A stretch of 32,732 nucleotides of DNA from Actinomycetales bacterium (GTDB lineage Bacteria > Actinomycetota > Actinomycetes > Actinomycetales > Kineosporiaceae), in assembly GCA_012719445.1 (NCBI GenBank), contig JAAYAH010000073.1, positions 1 through 32,732 on the forward strand, written 5' to 3'. Under the pieces are notes generated by a model that was given only the letters and a program-made list of their open reading frames with translations, ran no database searches and was not told where the DNA came from. Below, piece after piece: positions 1 through 9,372 of the stretch. Made by a program: the position numbers and the translations under genes. Numbering within the stretch: position 1 is the first letter of the stretch; the number at the start of each line of letters is the position of its first letter.

Positions 1-73
1 CATCGGCCCCGCCCGTGCCGCGGCCAGCCCCACCCGGCCCTGCCGCCCGCCGCATGCCCTCGTGGCTGCTCAT
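1..73 (-). CDS. possible N-terminus of a gene leaving the window
   Basis: An ATG on the minus strand at base 73 opens a frame that stays open to the window edge (24 codons, beginning MSSHEGMRRAAG). A purine-rich stretch with GGAG lies about 6 nt upstream of the ATG. It sits just beyond the strong hairpin that would end the MMPL transcript, so a new minus-strand gene could start here. Too little is visible to assign a family, and in DNA this rich in G+C an open frame of this length means little. No function is proposed. Confidence 0.2.
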   Translation of the reverse strand, partial: MSSHEGMRRAAGPGGAGRGTGGAD

Positions 74-125
74 GTCCGCTCCGTTCCCCCGGCTCGATCA
101 CCCGGCACCGGTCAGGATGCCCCCT

Positions 126-174
126 GGTACCGACGGTCGGGCCACCCGGTGAGGGCGGCCCGACCGTCGGTACC
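126..174 (-). terminator. perfect 18-bp stem-loop downstream of the MMPL gene
   Basis: Bases 126-143 and 157-174 are exact reverse complements (GGTACCGACGGTCGGGCC), with a 13-nt loop. The hairpin lies about 155 bp past the stop of the minus-strand MMPL gene. There is no U-tract, which is usual for actinobacterial terminators. A role as transcript end or 3' stabiliser is inferred. Confidence 0.6.
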
Positions 175-202
175 TCGGTGATCACGACTCTCCCAGCTCA
201 CC

Positions 203-240
203 ACCGTGAAGATCACGGTCTACGGGCGAGTACGACCGTG
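203..240. repeat. overlapping inverted repeats in the MMPL 3' flank
   Basis: ACCGTGA (203-209) pairs with TCACGGT (213-219). CACGGTC (214-220), which overlaps that right arm, can instead pair with GACCGTG (234-240). The interval 175-328 holds no convincing gene. The function of these repeats is unknown; they may simply be part of the 3' untranslated region. Confidence 0.3.
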
Positions 241-313
241 TTTCCGGTCGTCCGGGCTCGAAACGCGCCGGGGACGCCCCCTCGGTGGCGGCACCCACCC
301 CGTCGGAGGCGGG

Positions 314-353
314 ACACCGGGATCCACCTCAGTGGTGGAACACCGGGATCCAC
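314..353. repeat. 14-bp direct repeat spanning the MMPL stop codon
   Basis: ACACCGGGATCCAC occurs at 314-327 and 340-353, with a 26-bp period. The copy at 340-353 is coding and specifies part of the C-terminal SWIPVF segment of the MMPL protein; the other lies just past the stop codon. It looks like a small tandem duplication. Confidence 0.7.
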
Positions 354-2602
354 GAGGGACCGGTGTGCGCACGCCGGCCGAGCAGGGTCAGCGCCGCCGG
401 CAGCAGCACCCCGCGCACCACCGTCGCGTCGACGAGCACGGCGGTGGCCAGGCCGACCCCGAGCTCCTTCATCTCCAGCAGGGACATCGCGGCGAAGATC
501 GAGAACACGGCCACCATGACCACGGCCGCGCTGGTCACCACCCCGGCGCTGCGGGCGACACCGAGCCGCACCGACTCCCGCGGGCCGGCCCCCGCCGCCC
601 AGGCCTCACGCACCCGGCTCACCACGAACACGTGGTAGTCCATGGACAGCCCGAACAGGACGACGAACATGAGCATCGGCACCCACGCGGTGACGGAGCC
701 CACCGAGGTGAAGCCGAGCAGTCCCTCGGCCCAGCTGTTCTGGAACACCAGGGTGAGCACCCCGTACGCGGCGCCGACCGACAGCAGGTTCAGGCCGACG
801 GTCACCGCGGCCAGCCACAGGGAACCGAACGAGACCAGCATGACCAGGAAGGTGAGCACCAGCACGAAGCCGACGACCCAGGGCAGCCGGTCGTCCATCC
901 AGCGGGTGAGGTCGGTGTTGGCGGCGACCCCGCCGAGGTGGACCTCGGCGCCCGGCACCCGCTCCAGCGAGCCCGTGACCCGGGGCACCACCGCGTCGCG
1001 CACGTCCTCGACGATCCCCTCGAGCCGCTCGTCGGAGGTCTCGACGGGCAGGGCCAGCGGCATCACGGTCACGGTGCCGTCGGTGGAGACGGTGAGCTGC
1101 GGCTCCTCGCCGACCACGTGGCCGGTCGCGAGGGCGGCGGGGAAGGCGCTCTGCAACGCGTCCCTGACCTCGTCCCGCGCCGAGGCCGGCGCCTTGACGA
1201 TCACGTCGGCCGTCGTCCCGTCCTCGGGGAAGGCCGAGGTGAGCCGGTTGTACGCCTCGACGGTGGCGAAGCTGTCCGGGAGCGACTCGGCTCCGTGCAG
1301 GGCGGTGCGCAGGTCCGTGGCCGGCGCCGCGAGCGCGCCGAGCAGACCCGCCGCCGCGAGGGCCCAGAGCACCGGGTGCCGGGTGACCCGCCCGGCGAGC
1401 CGGCCCCAGCCGCTCTCGACCGCGCCGCGCCGGGCGTTCCGGCGCCGGGTCCCCGGCAGCCGCAGCGCATCGACCTTGTCCCCGAACAGGGACAGCACTG
1501 CCGGCAGCACGGTCGCCGACGCGACGACGGCGATCGCGACCACGACCAGGGCACCGATCGCGAGCGAGGTGTAGAGGCCACCGGCCAGCAGCATCCCGGT
1601 CATGGCCACGATGACGGTGATCCCCGAGATCACCACGGCGCGCCCCGCCGTCGAGCCGGCTCGCGCGATCGCCTCGCGCACCGGCAGCCCGGCGGCACGC
1701 TCCTCCCGGGACCTGCGGAGCACGAACAGGGCGTAGTCGACGCCGACGGCCAGCCCGATGAGCAGCAGCAGGGACTGGGCGCTCTCGTCGACCGGGGTGA
1801 CCGTCCGGGAGACCAGCGCGGAGATGCCCATGGCGGTGCCGACGGCGCCGATCCCGAGCAGCACCGGGATCCCTGCGGCCAGCACCGCGCCGAACGCGAT
1901 GAGCAGGACGGCGAGGGTCACCGGCAGGCTGATCAGCTCGGCCCTGCGGAAGTCCGCGTCGACGGCCTCGCCGATCTCGCTGTCGATGGAGCCCGGACCC
2001 ACCTGGCCGATGCGCAGGTCGCGGTGGTCCGCGGCCAGGGCCCGGGTCGCCCTGAGCACGGGGTCGACGACGTCACCGGCGGTCTCCTCGGTGGCGTCGA
2101 GGGCGATCGGGACGATCATGGTCCGCCCGTCGGCCGAACGGACCGGCTCGCCGACGCCGCCGACCCCGGCCAGCCCGGTGTAGGCCGCCTTCGCCTCGGT
2201 GCCGAGCCGCGCCACCTGGGCGTCGCTCAGGGTGCCCGAGACGGGGGTGATCACGATGTTCTCGGTCGGCGGGGTGCCGAAGTCCGCTCCGGACCGCACC
2301 TGCTCGGCCAGCCCCGAGTCGCCGACGAGGACGTCGGCGTCCGTCGTCGTCCTGACCCCCGGACCCATGAGCAGGACGGCGCCGACGAGGACGAGGAACG
2401 CCCCGGCGAGGGTCCGCCACCGGTGCCGGACGCACCAGGCGGCCACCGAGCCGCGCGGCCTGTTCCGCCTGCGCCGGCCCCCCGGCGGGCCGAGGCTGGT
2501 CGAGGGGACGGGATCGGGTGGAGCGGTGGGACCGGGCAGGAGGCCGGTGGATGCGCTACCGGCGCCCAGGGCTCCCGGCGGTGTCGAGGCCGTTGTCGTC
2601 AT
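329..2602 (-). CDS. MMPL-family (RND superfamily) membrane transporter
   Basis: 757 residues, a usual length for actinobacterial MMPL proteins. Layout: a disordered Pro/Gly/Arg-rich cytoplasmic start (1-50), TM1 at about 55-75, a large extracytoplasmic loop (about 75-210), a bundle of helices (210-370), a second TM/loop half (from 405) and a last helix bundle (565-740). The family's intramembrane acidic motifs are visible in both halves: GLAVGVDYALFV and FGLSMDYHVFV. The Asp-Tyr pairs are the proton-relay residues known for MmpL proteins. Such pumps use the proton gradient to export lipids, glycopeptidolipids or hydrophobic compounds; the substrate cannot be read from sequence. The start is ATG at 2602 with GGTGAGGG upstream. 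The next minus-strand gene upstream is the secreted esterase, 121 bp away. No lipid-biosynthesis gene is next to it. Confidence 0.92.
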   Translation of the reverse strand: MTTTASTPPGALGAGSASTGLLPGPTAPPDPVPSTSLGPPGGRRRRNRPRGSVAAWCVRHRWRTLAGAFLVLVGAVLLMGPGVRTTTDADVLVGDSGLAEQVRSGADFGTPPTENIVITPVSGTLSDAQVARLGTEAKAAYTGLAGVGGVGEPVRSADGRTMIVPIALDATEETAGDVVDPVLRATRALAADHRDLRIGQVGPGSIDSEIGEAVDADFRRAELISLPVTLAVLLIAFGAVLAAGIPVLLGIGAVGTAMGISALVSRTVTPVDESAQSLLLLIGLAVGVDYALFVLRRSREERAAGLPVREAIARAGSTAGRAVVISGITVIVAMTGMLLAGGLYTSLAIGALVVVAIAVVASATVLPAVLSLFGDKVDALRLPGTRRRNARRGAVESGWGRLAGRVTRHPVLWALAAAGLLGALAAPATDLRTALHGAESLPDSFATVEAYNRLTSAFPEDGTTADVIVKAPASARDEVRDALQSAFPAALATGHVVGEEPQLTVSTDGTVTVMPLALPVETSDERLEGIVEDVRDAVVPRVTGSLERVPGAEVHLGGVAANTDLTRWMDDRLPWVVGFVLVLTFLVMLVSFGSLWLAAVTVGLNLLSVGAAYGVLTLVFQNSWAEGLLGFTSVGSVTAWVPMLMFVVLFGLSMDYHVFVVSRVREAWAAGAGPRESVRLGVARSAGVVTSAAVVMVAVFSIFAAMSLLEMKELGVGLATAVLVDATVVRGVLLPAALTLLGRRAHTGPSWIPVFHH

Positions 2603-2723
2603 GGTCCCTCACCCTGCCCGGGACGGACCACGAAGATCATTGGTGTGCACAGGTGAGGTGATGGTGAAGCCAGCCCCACCGTCATGGTGAGGGGAGCCAC
2701 CCCGGAGCGACCGTCACCGCTGT

Positions 2724-4085
2724 TCAGGAGTGCTGGCGCAGCCAGGCCAGGGTCTCCTCCCACACCCCCGGCCGGCCGTACACGAAGGCGAGGGCGTGTC
2801 TCTTCTCGTTGGCCAGCAGTCGAACCTGGACGTCCACCTCCGGGATCGAGGCGTAGGCGTCGGCGTAGTCGTAGGAGTGCAGCGGGGACACCCACTCGGA
2901 GTCACCGGCGAACAGCAGCGCCGGGGCGTCGTCCCGGCTCGCCTGCGTCTGCGGCGCCACGGACTGGCACACCGCGCCGCAGGTCACCGGCTCCCCGGGG
3001 AGCAGCAGTGCCGTCATGTCGGCCAGGTGGTTGTTCTTCCGCTGGGCAGTGGCTGCCGCCTTGCTCGCCGCGGACGTCGCCGCCCCGGCCGGGGCCGGAC
3101 CGGTGGACGCCGAGCCGCGGTCCCTCGTGGCCCGGGGCGTCGTCGTGGCCTTGAGCTTCGCCGCGTCGGTGACCGACCCACGGTCGGACCTGATCCTGGC
3201 GATGCTCGTCGGTGCGGAGAACGCCACGGCGCCCCGCACCCGTTCGGCACCGCTGCCGAAACTGGCCAGCCACAACGCCAGGTGCCCGCCTGCGGACGAT
3301 CCCACCGCGGTGATCCGGTCCGGGTTGATGCCGTACTCGCGGGCGCGGCTGCGGATGTCGGCCACCGCGGCGAACACGTCGCTGCGCTGCGCCGGCCATG
3401 GCGCGACCCGCGCCAACCGGTAGTCGACGGCGAAGGACGGGATCCCCTCGTCGTAGAGGAGTTGGTTGATCTTGAAGGTGGGGCCGGTCGCCTCCCCGGC
3501 GACCCACGACCCGCCGTGCAGGACGACGACGGCCGGGCGGTCCATATCCGCCCCCTCGGGCAGCACGGCGCGGTACGACTGCTGCGCGTGATCGCCGTAC
3601 GAGACCCTGATCGAGTCGGTGACCTCGGCCGAGGGGGTGAACCGTGGCGGTGCCGCCGTGACCCTCGCCCACGTCGAGGACGGTCCCCTGACCACCAGGG
3701 GCGGGGAGGTGGGGCGCCGGAAGGCGTGGATCCGGTACTCGTAGACACCGGGGCCGTCGTGCTCGAGGGTCAACGACGTGGCCCCGGTGGTCTCGGCCGC
3801 ACCGGAGCCGCCCGCCGTCCCGGTCCGGCGCCACTCCACCCGGTACCCCGTCGGGACCGTCCCGTCCCCGTCCTCGGCCCCTGTCCCGTCCTCGGCGTCG
3901 GGCCCGGACCAGGTGCACCGGACGACGTACCCGGGCCGGGCCGCGCAGGTGAAGTCCTGGACGGCGGGAGGCGGGGGGACGGCGTTGACGGTCTCCGGCG
4001 CTCCCAGCACCACGGCGAACAGAGCGACGACGCCGATGCAGCGGAGGACCCGTCGCTGATGGGTCCCGGTCAGCCTGTCTCTCAC
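2724..4085 (-). CDS. secreted alpha/beta-hydrolase esterase with fibronectin-III-like N-terminal domain
   Basis: From the GTG at 4085 the product is 453 residues. A longer ATG frame exists (4187) but would place 34 Arg-rich residues before the signal peptide, so I prefer the GTG, where RDRLTG...RRVLRC leads into a hydrophobic core and an Ala-rich cleavage region (VNAVPPP). After it comes a Cys-containing beta domain resembling fibronectin III (GYRVEWRRTG, YEYRIHAF). The catalytic domain follows: HGGSW (oxyanion hole, HSL/BD-FAE-like esterases), nucleophile motif GSSAGG, an acidic segment FAGDSEWVSP, and a likely catalytic His in EKRHALAF near the C-terminus. This indicates an extracytoplasmic carboxylesterase or polysaccharide de-esterase; the substrate is unknown. 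A Thr/Arg/Ala-rich insert (about residues 290-340) precedes the acidic motif and may be a flexible loop. Confidence 0.82.
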   Translation of the reverse strand: MRDRLTGTHQRRVLRCIGVVALFAVVLGAPETVNAVPPPPAVQDFTCAARPGYVVRCTWSGPDAEDGTGAEDGDGTVPTGYRVEWRRTGTAGGSGAAETTGATSLTLEHDGPGVYEYRIHAFRRPTSPPLVVRGPSSTWARVTAAPPRFTPSAEVTDSIRVSYGDHAQQSYRAVLPEGADMDRPAVVVLHGGSWVAGEATGPTFKINQLLYDEGIPSFAVDYRLARVAPWPAQRSDVFAAVADIRSRAREYGINPDRITAVGSSAGGHLALWLASFGSGAERVRGAVAFSAPTSIARIRSDRGSVTDAAKLKATTTPRATRDRGSASTGPAPAGAATSAASKAAATAQRKNNHLADMTALLLPGEPVTCGAVCQSVAPQTQASRDDAPALLFAGDSEWVSPLHSYDYADAYASIPEVDVQVRLLANEKRHALAFVYGRPGVWEETLAWLRQHS

Positions 4086-4395
4086 CCTGTCCTGCCTGCC
4101 GAACGTGGCGGATGACGGAGCGGTACGCCCCCGCCTGTCACCCCGTGCTCCTGCCGGACGATGCCCGAACCGGCGCCCTGACGTCAATGCGATCGGAGGA
4201 CATCATCACCCATCACGGCGACCGATCCGGGGGATTCGCGGAATGCGAGGGGATCATCACACTTCGTGTTCACCTGATCACCCGCATCGGACTCCCCTGG
4301 TCCGACGGGGAGTACCGGCACCTGGGGACAACCCCCGCGACACTGTGGTGGCCTCCTCATGCCTCGGAACCACGGTCGTTGCCTACGGTTGGACC
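4086..4395. other. divergent intergenic region, esterase / histidine kinase
   Basis: 310 bp between divergently read genes. It is less G+C-rich than its neighbours around 4200-4290 and contains several GATCA/TGATC elements around 4252-4280. I see no gene. The only element I can place is the kinase promoter at its right end. Confidence 0.4.
4384..4389 (+). promoter_or_regulatory. -10 element TACGGT, probable leaderless promoter
   Basis: TACGGT fits the actinobacterial SigA -10 consensus TAnnnT and ends exactly 6 nt before the kinase ATG, which would put the transcription start on the ATG. No Shine-Dalgarno sequence is present. Confidence 0.55.
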
Positions 4396-6012
4396 ATGAC
4401 CACGTTGCCCGCGGCCACCGGCGGCCGACCGGACCCGGTGCCCGGACCGCCGCCCCCGGACGCGCCCTGCCCCGGGCCGGACGAGGCGACGGAGCCCCGG
4501 CCGAGGATCAGCAACGTCGGGACGCTGTGGGCGTGGGGGTGGCTGAGCATCGTCCACCTGGTCCTCGACCTCCTGCTCTCCGCCCCGTTCCTGGTCATCG
4601 GCGTCATCGCCCTGGTCGGGGTGGTCACCCTGCCCGCGCTCCTCGCCGGGCTGCCGTTCCTTGCCGTCGCCCTGGTCATCGGGATGGGGCTCGGGGCGTT
4701 GGAGCGGCTCCGGCTGCAGTCGTTCACCGGGGTCTGCCTCGCCCCGCCGCCCGCCCCCCGCTACGACCAGCCGCTGTGGCGGCGTCTCGTCTTCGACTCC
4801 CGGCCGTGGAAGGCACAGGGATACCTGTTCCTCATCGCCCTGTGGGGGCTGACCGCCGGGCTGGCGATCCTGGTCCTGCTGTGCGTGGCGCTCGCCCTGG
4901 CAGCCCTCCCGTTCTACGCACAGTCGCTGCCGAACGACCGCCTCTCCATGCCGCTGGGCGGCAGCATCGGCGCCGGCGTGTGGCCGTGGCTGACCGCGGT
5001 CGGCGTCGCCGGGCTGCTCGTCATCCCGCTCGTCGCCCGGGCGATGGTGACCGTCGACCTGGCGCTCGGCCGGCTGCTCCTCGGCCGCAGCCGGCAGGCG
5101 GAGCTCAAGGAGCTCTCCCAGCGGGTGCAGACCCTGACCGAGACCAGGGTCGCCACCGTCGACTCGGTGGAGATGGAGCGGCGTCGGATCGAGCGGGACC
5201 TCCACGACGGCCCGCAGCAGCGGCTCGTCGCCATCGCCATGGACATCGGGATGGCACGGGAGAAGCTCGACCGGGACGTCCCCGGTGCACGGGAGCTGCT
5301 CGACAAGGCGCACGTCGCCGCCAAGGAGGCGATCACCGAGATGCGCCAGGTGGCCCGCGGGATCGCCCCGCCGGTGCTCACCGACCGCGGTCTCGACGCG
5401 GCCCTGTCCGCCCTCGCCGCCAGGGCGCCGCTGCCGGTCGACGTCGCGGTCGAGCTGCCCCGGCGCCCGTCGCCCACCGTTGAGGCCATCGCCTACTTCT
5501 GCGTCAGCGAGGCGCTTACCAACGTCGCCAAGCACTCCCGCGCCACCCGGGTCCGGGTCGACGTCTGGCTGCGCGACGACCTGCTCGTCGTCCGGGTGCT
5601 CGACGACGGGGTGGGCGGTGCCGACCCGAGCCGGGGGACCGGCCTCGTCGGGCTCACCAACCGGGTCCGCGCGGTGGACGGGAACCTCGAGGTCTCCTCC
5701 CCGACCGGTGGGCCGACCCTGCTCACCGTCCAGCTACCGGTGCGGAGGGCCCCCGGCGCCGTCCCGGACCGCCCGCCCGCCGGACCCCCCGCTCCCGGCG
5801 GTGGCGTCCCGGCCGGCAGGGACGCCACCGGGCAGCCACCCGGGGGACGCCGGTCCCCGGACCGGTCGCCGTCCGGACGCCAGACCCCCGAACGCCCGCC
5901 GCCCGAACGGCCGGAACCCTGGCCGCCCGTCGGACGCCCGCGGGTCTGGCCGCCGTCCGGCCGCAGGACGCAAGGACCACCACCCGCCAGCACCCCGAGG
6001 AGCCAACCGTGA
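4396..6012 (+). CDS. NarL-type sensor histidine kinase
   Basis: 538 residues. A Pro-rich N-terminus (1-40) is followed by two pairs of membrane helices (about 55-95 and 140-215) of the sensor type common in actinobacterial kinases. A short linker then leads to the HisKA_3 dimerisation domain with RRIERDLHDGPQQRL; the phosphorylated His is residue 270. The HATPase_c domain shows an N-box (NVAKHSRA) and G-boxes (DDGVGG, GTGLVGL). The kinase autophosphorylates and passes phosphate to the response regulator, whose GTG overlaps the kinase stop by 4 bp. After the ATPase domain, the last 85 or so residues are an unusual Pro/Arg/Gly-rich tail with no predicted fold. I chose the ATG at 4396 because of the leaderless promoter and because the open frame further upstream reads as non-protein-like. 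The signal sensed is unknown; the adjacent DUF4097 gene suggests envelope stress. Confidence 0.9.
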   Translation: MTTLPAATGGRPDPVPGPPPPDAPCPGPDEATEPRPRISNVGTLWAWGWLSIVHLVLDLLLSAPFLVIGVIALVGVVTLPALLAGLPFLAVALVIGMGLGALERLRLQSFTGVCLAPPPAPRYDQPLWRRLVFDSRPWKAQGYLFLIALWGLTAGLAILVLLCVALALAALPFYAQSLPNDRLSMPLGGSIGAGVWPWLTAVGVAGLLVIPLVARAMVTVDLALGRLLLGRSRQAELKELSQRVQTLTETRVATVDSVEMERRRIERDLHDGPQQRLVAIAMDIGMAREKLDRDVPGARELLDKAHVAAKEAITEMRQVARGIAPPVLTDRGLDAALSALAARAPLPVDVAVELPRRPSPTVEAIAYFCVSEALTNVAKHSRATRVRVDVWLRDDLLVVRVLDDGVGGADPSRGTGLVGLTNRVRAVDGNLEVSSPTGGPTLLTVQLPVRRAPGAVPDRPPAGPPAPGGGVPAGRDATGQPPGGRRSPDRSPSGRQTPERPPPERPEPWPPVGRPRVWPPSGRRTQGPPPASTPRSQP

Positions 6013-6716
6013 TCGGCCCGGCGACCACCCCCCAGCCCACCGACGGCGACCGCCCCACCCGGGTCGTGCTCGCCGAGGACTCCGTCCTCCTCCGCGAGGG
6101 TCTGCTCAGGCTGCTGGCCGACGCCGGGTTCGACGTGGTGGCGGCCTGCGGGGACGCCGAGACGTTCCTCCGGGCCGTGACGGAGCACCGGCCGGACCTC
6201 GTGGTCGTCGACGTCCGGATGCCGCCGACCTTCACCGACGAGGGCATCCGGGCGGCGCTCGTCGTCCGCGAGCAGTACCCGGAGACGGCGGTCCTCGTGC
6301 TCAGCCAGTACGTCGAGGAGAACTACGCGACGGAGCTGGTCGCCGGCCGGTCCCGGGGGGTCGGCTACCTGCTCAAGGACCGGGTCGCGGACGTCGGGGA
6401 CTTCGTCGAGGCACTGCGCCGGGTCTCCGGCGGCGGCACGGCCCTCGACCCCGAGGTGGTCTCCCAGCTCCTGGTCCGGGCCCGCAGGCGCGACCCGCTG
6501 GAGCGGCTAACCCCGCGGGAGACCGACGTGCTCGGCCTCATGGCGGAGGGCCGGTCGAACACCGCGATCGCCGCCGCCCTCGTCGTGACCGAGGGCGCCG
6601 TGGAGAAGCACGTGTCCAGCATCTTCGCCAAGCTCGACCTGCCCCCGGCCGAGCACGACCACCGCCGGGTGCTGGCCGTCCTGCGGTGGCTCGAACGCGG
6701 CGACTCCGAGGGCTGA
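6009..6716 (+). CDS. LuxR/NarL-family response regulator
   Basis: 235 residues. The receiver domain (about 17-140) has the acidic pair in VVLAEDS (23-24), the phosphoacceptor Asp68 in LVVVDVRMP, and the conserved Lys in YLLKDRV. A LuxR-type helix-turn-helix follows (about 165-225: LTPRETDVLGLMAEGRSN, then GAVEKHVSSIFAKL). The GTG start overlaps the kinase TGA (GTGA), so the pair is translationally coupled and surely functions as one two-component system. The DUF4097 gene starts 4 bp after its stop and is probably co-transcribed; it may be a target or an accessory component. Confidence 0.93.
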   Translation: MIGPATTPQPTDGDRPTRVVLAEDSVLLREGLLRLLADAGFDVVAACGDAETFLRAVTEHRPDLVVVDVRMPPTFTDEGIRAALVVREQYPETAVLVLSQYVEENYATELVAGRSRGVGYLLKDRVADVGDFVEALRRVSGGGTALDPEVVSQLLVRARRRDPLERLTPRETDVLGLMAEGRSNTAIAAALVVTEGAVEKHVSSIFAKLDLPPAEHDHRRVLAVLRWLERGDSEG

Positions 6717-6720
6717 GACC

Positions 6721-7449
6721 GTGGATCCCCTCCGCACGGCGCTGCTCTGGCCGGCCCGGGTGATCGGCGTCATCGTCGTCACGTTCCTCGTCGCCACCGG
6801 GACCGCGTCGGTCATCGCCGAGTTCTTCCAGCAGGAGGGCAGGACGACCCGGTTCATCGCCGGGGAGGTCCGCAGGGTCGTCGTCTCCACCGACACCGGG
6901 GACGTGACCATCCGGCTCGGCGTCGTCGGCACCAGGACCCGGCTGGAGTTCACCCGGATCTGGTCCTTCTCCGAGCCCCGGGCCGACGCCACCCTCGTCG
7001 ACAGCACGCTGCAGGTGCGCGGGCGCTGCGGCAGGCCGATCGACATCGGCGCCTGCGGGGTCGACATCGATCTCACCCTCCCGCCCGGCGTCGCCCTCGA
7101 CGTCTCGACCGGCACCGGCGACATCACCCTGATCCGGCCGGACGCCAGGGTGCAGGCCCGGTCCTCGGTCGGCAACGTCTCCGTCCAGGACGCCAGGGCG
7201 GCCGAGGTCGTGGCGTCCAGCGACGTGGGCAACCTGGACCTGGAGTTCGCCGAGGCGCCCGACGACGTCCGGGTCACCACCGACACCGGCAACGCCGAGG
7301 TGATCGTCCCGGACGACGGCACCGCCTACGCCGTCGACGCGACCTCGGACACCGGTGAGACCAAGATCGATATCAGGACGGACCCCGGGTCCTCACGCCG
7401 GCTGGAGGTCTCCTCCGCGGTGGGGACGGTGCGGATCGCGGCCCGCTGA
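6721..7449 (+). CDS. DUF4097-family membrane-anchored beta-repeat protein
   Basis: 242 residues from a GTG only 4 bp after the response-regulator stop. One N-terminal membrane helix (about 10-35, VIGVIVVTFLVATGTASVI) is followed by a series of short beta repeats: VVVSTDTGDVTIRLG, DVSTGTGDITLIRP, ARSSVGNVSVQDA, VASSDVGNLDLEF, RVTTDTGNAEVIV, DATSDTGETKIDI and VSSAVGTVRIAAR. The repeating S/T-x-T/V-G-D/N-V pattern is typical of DUF4097/DUF4098 beta-helix-like domains. Such proteins are often linked to two-component systems or PspC-type envelope-stress modules. The molecular function is not established. The repeats are probably extracytoplasmic. Confidence 0.85.
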   Translation: MDPLRTALLWPARVIGVIVVTFLVATGTASVIAEFFQQEGRTTRFIAGEVRRVVVSTDTGDVTIRLGVVGTRTRLEFTRIWSFSEPRADATLVDSTLQVRGRCGRPIDIGACGVDIDLTLPPGVALDVSTGTGDITLIRPDARVQARSSVGNVSVQDARAAEVVASSDVGNLDLEFAEAPDDVRVTTDTGNAEVIVPDDGTAYAVDATSDTGETKIDIRTDPGSSRRLEVSSAVGTVRIAAR

Positions 7450-7596
7450 GGGAGGCGTCCGGCCGTCGGCGCCCGGACGTGGCCTGGCGTGGCGGGGTGG
7501 ACGTGGCCGCCGGGATGCGGTGTGCTGGAACGCCTCCCGCCCGACGGCGACCCGGCGGGGAACGAGCACGCGCCAGCCCCGAGTCAGGAGACGGAC

Positions 7597-8022
7597 ATGC
7601 CCGACCGCACCCCGGCCACCGACCCGTCGTCCCGGAACAGCCGCGGCGCGGGACGCGGGCGTCGAACGACGCTCCGGCTCGCGGCCCGCGCCGTGACGCC
7701 GCTGGCCCTCGCCGCCGCCCTGACCGCCTGCTCCGCCGCGGAGAACGCCGTGCAGGACGCCGGTGACGCCGCCAAGTCGGCGGCACGGGCCGAAGCATCG
7801 AAGGCCGTGACCAATGCCGTCCGCGACCAGATCTGCGGCCTCGTCGGCGACGGCCGGATCAGCTCGACGGAGCTCGCGACGCTCAAGGGGCTCGTCGACG
7901 GGGCGACCTCGGCCGGTGTCCCCGAGGAGTACCTCGACCCCGCCCGGCAGATCGTGAAGACCGGCAGGTCGGCGACGGACTCGATCTCCGACCTGCAGCA
8001 GCAGTGCGGCACGTCGTCCTGA
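7597..8022 (+). CDS. small lipoprotein of unknown function
   Basis: 141 residues from ATG 7597, with CAGGAG (7585-7590) 6 nt upstream. An upstream GTG (7489) in the same frame lacks a comparable ribosome site. The N-terminus is Arg-rich (RGAGRGRRTTLRL), followed by a hydrophobic stretch and the lipobox LTAC, so Cys at about residue 45 would be lipid-modified. The mature part begins with an Ala-rich amphipathic helix and continues with a conserved-looking domain bearing two Cys (QICGLVGDGRISS and LQQQCGTSS) that could form a disulfide. I do not recognise a family. It follows the two-component operon by about 150 bp and may be a separate transcription unit. Confidence 0.7.
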   Translation: MPDRTPATDPSSRNSRGAGRGRRTTLRLAARAVTPLALAAALTACSAAENAVQDAGDAAKSAARAEASKAVTNAVRDQICGLVGDGRISSTELATLKGLVDGATSAGVPEEYLDPARQIVKTGRSATDSISDLQQQCGTSS

Positions 8023-8073
8023 ACCTCGTGCCCTGAACCCCTGTGCCCCTGTGCCCTGAACCTCGTGCCCTGA
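8018..8073. repeat. 19-bp direct repeat
   Basis: CCTGAACCTCGTGCCCTGA occurs at 8018-8036 and 8055-8073, with related GTGCCCCTGT units between. It begins at the lipoprotein stop codon and fills most of the gap to the convergent moeZ gene. Confidence 0.7.
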
Positions 8074-8081
8074 GCCCCGGC

Positions 8082-8098
8082 ACCGGTCGGCTGACCGG

Positions 8099-8099
<1 letters not shown>
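8082..8099. terminator. stem-loop between convergent genes
   Basis: ACCGGTC (8082-8088) and GACCGGT (8093-8099) form a 7-bp stem with a GGCT loop. It lies between the convergent lipoprotein and moeZ genes and reaches the moeZ stop codon, so it may serve both directions. Confidence 0.4.
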
Positions 8100-9319
<1,220 letters not shown>

Positions 9320-9372
9320 GGGGTCGTCCTCGGCGGCTCGGTCACGGGGTCACCGGAGGATCGCCGGTGACG

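Noticed and set aside
206-2656. An 816-codon plus-strand open frame opposite the MMPL gene
   Set aside because: His/Asp/Gly/Arg-rich with no domain; the minus-strand frame has the correct membrane topology and motifs.
2674-2694. Terminator after the esterase gene
   Set aside because: CCCCACC and GGTGAGGGG pair only with a bulge and the stem is short. It may be real but is not strong enough to list.
3988-4187. Longer esterase start at ATG 4187
   Set aside because: It would put an Arg-rich 34-residue stretch before an otherwise normal signal peptide; GTG 4085 is more consistent with secretion.
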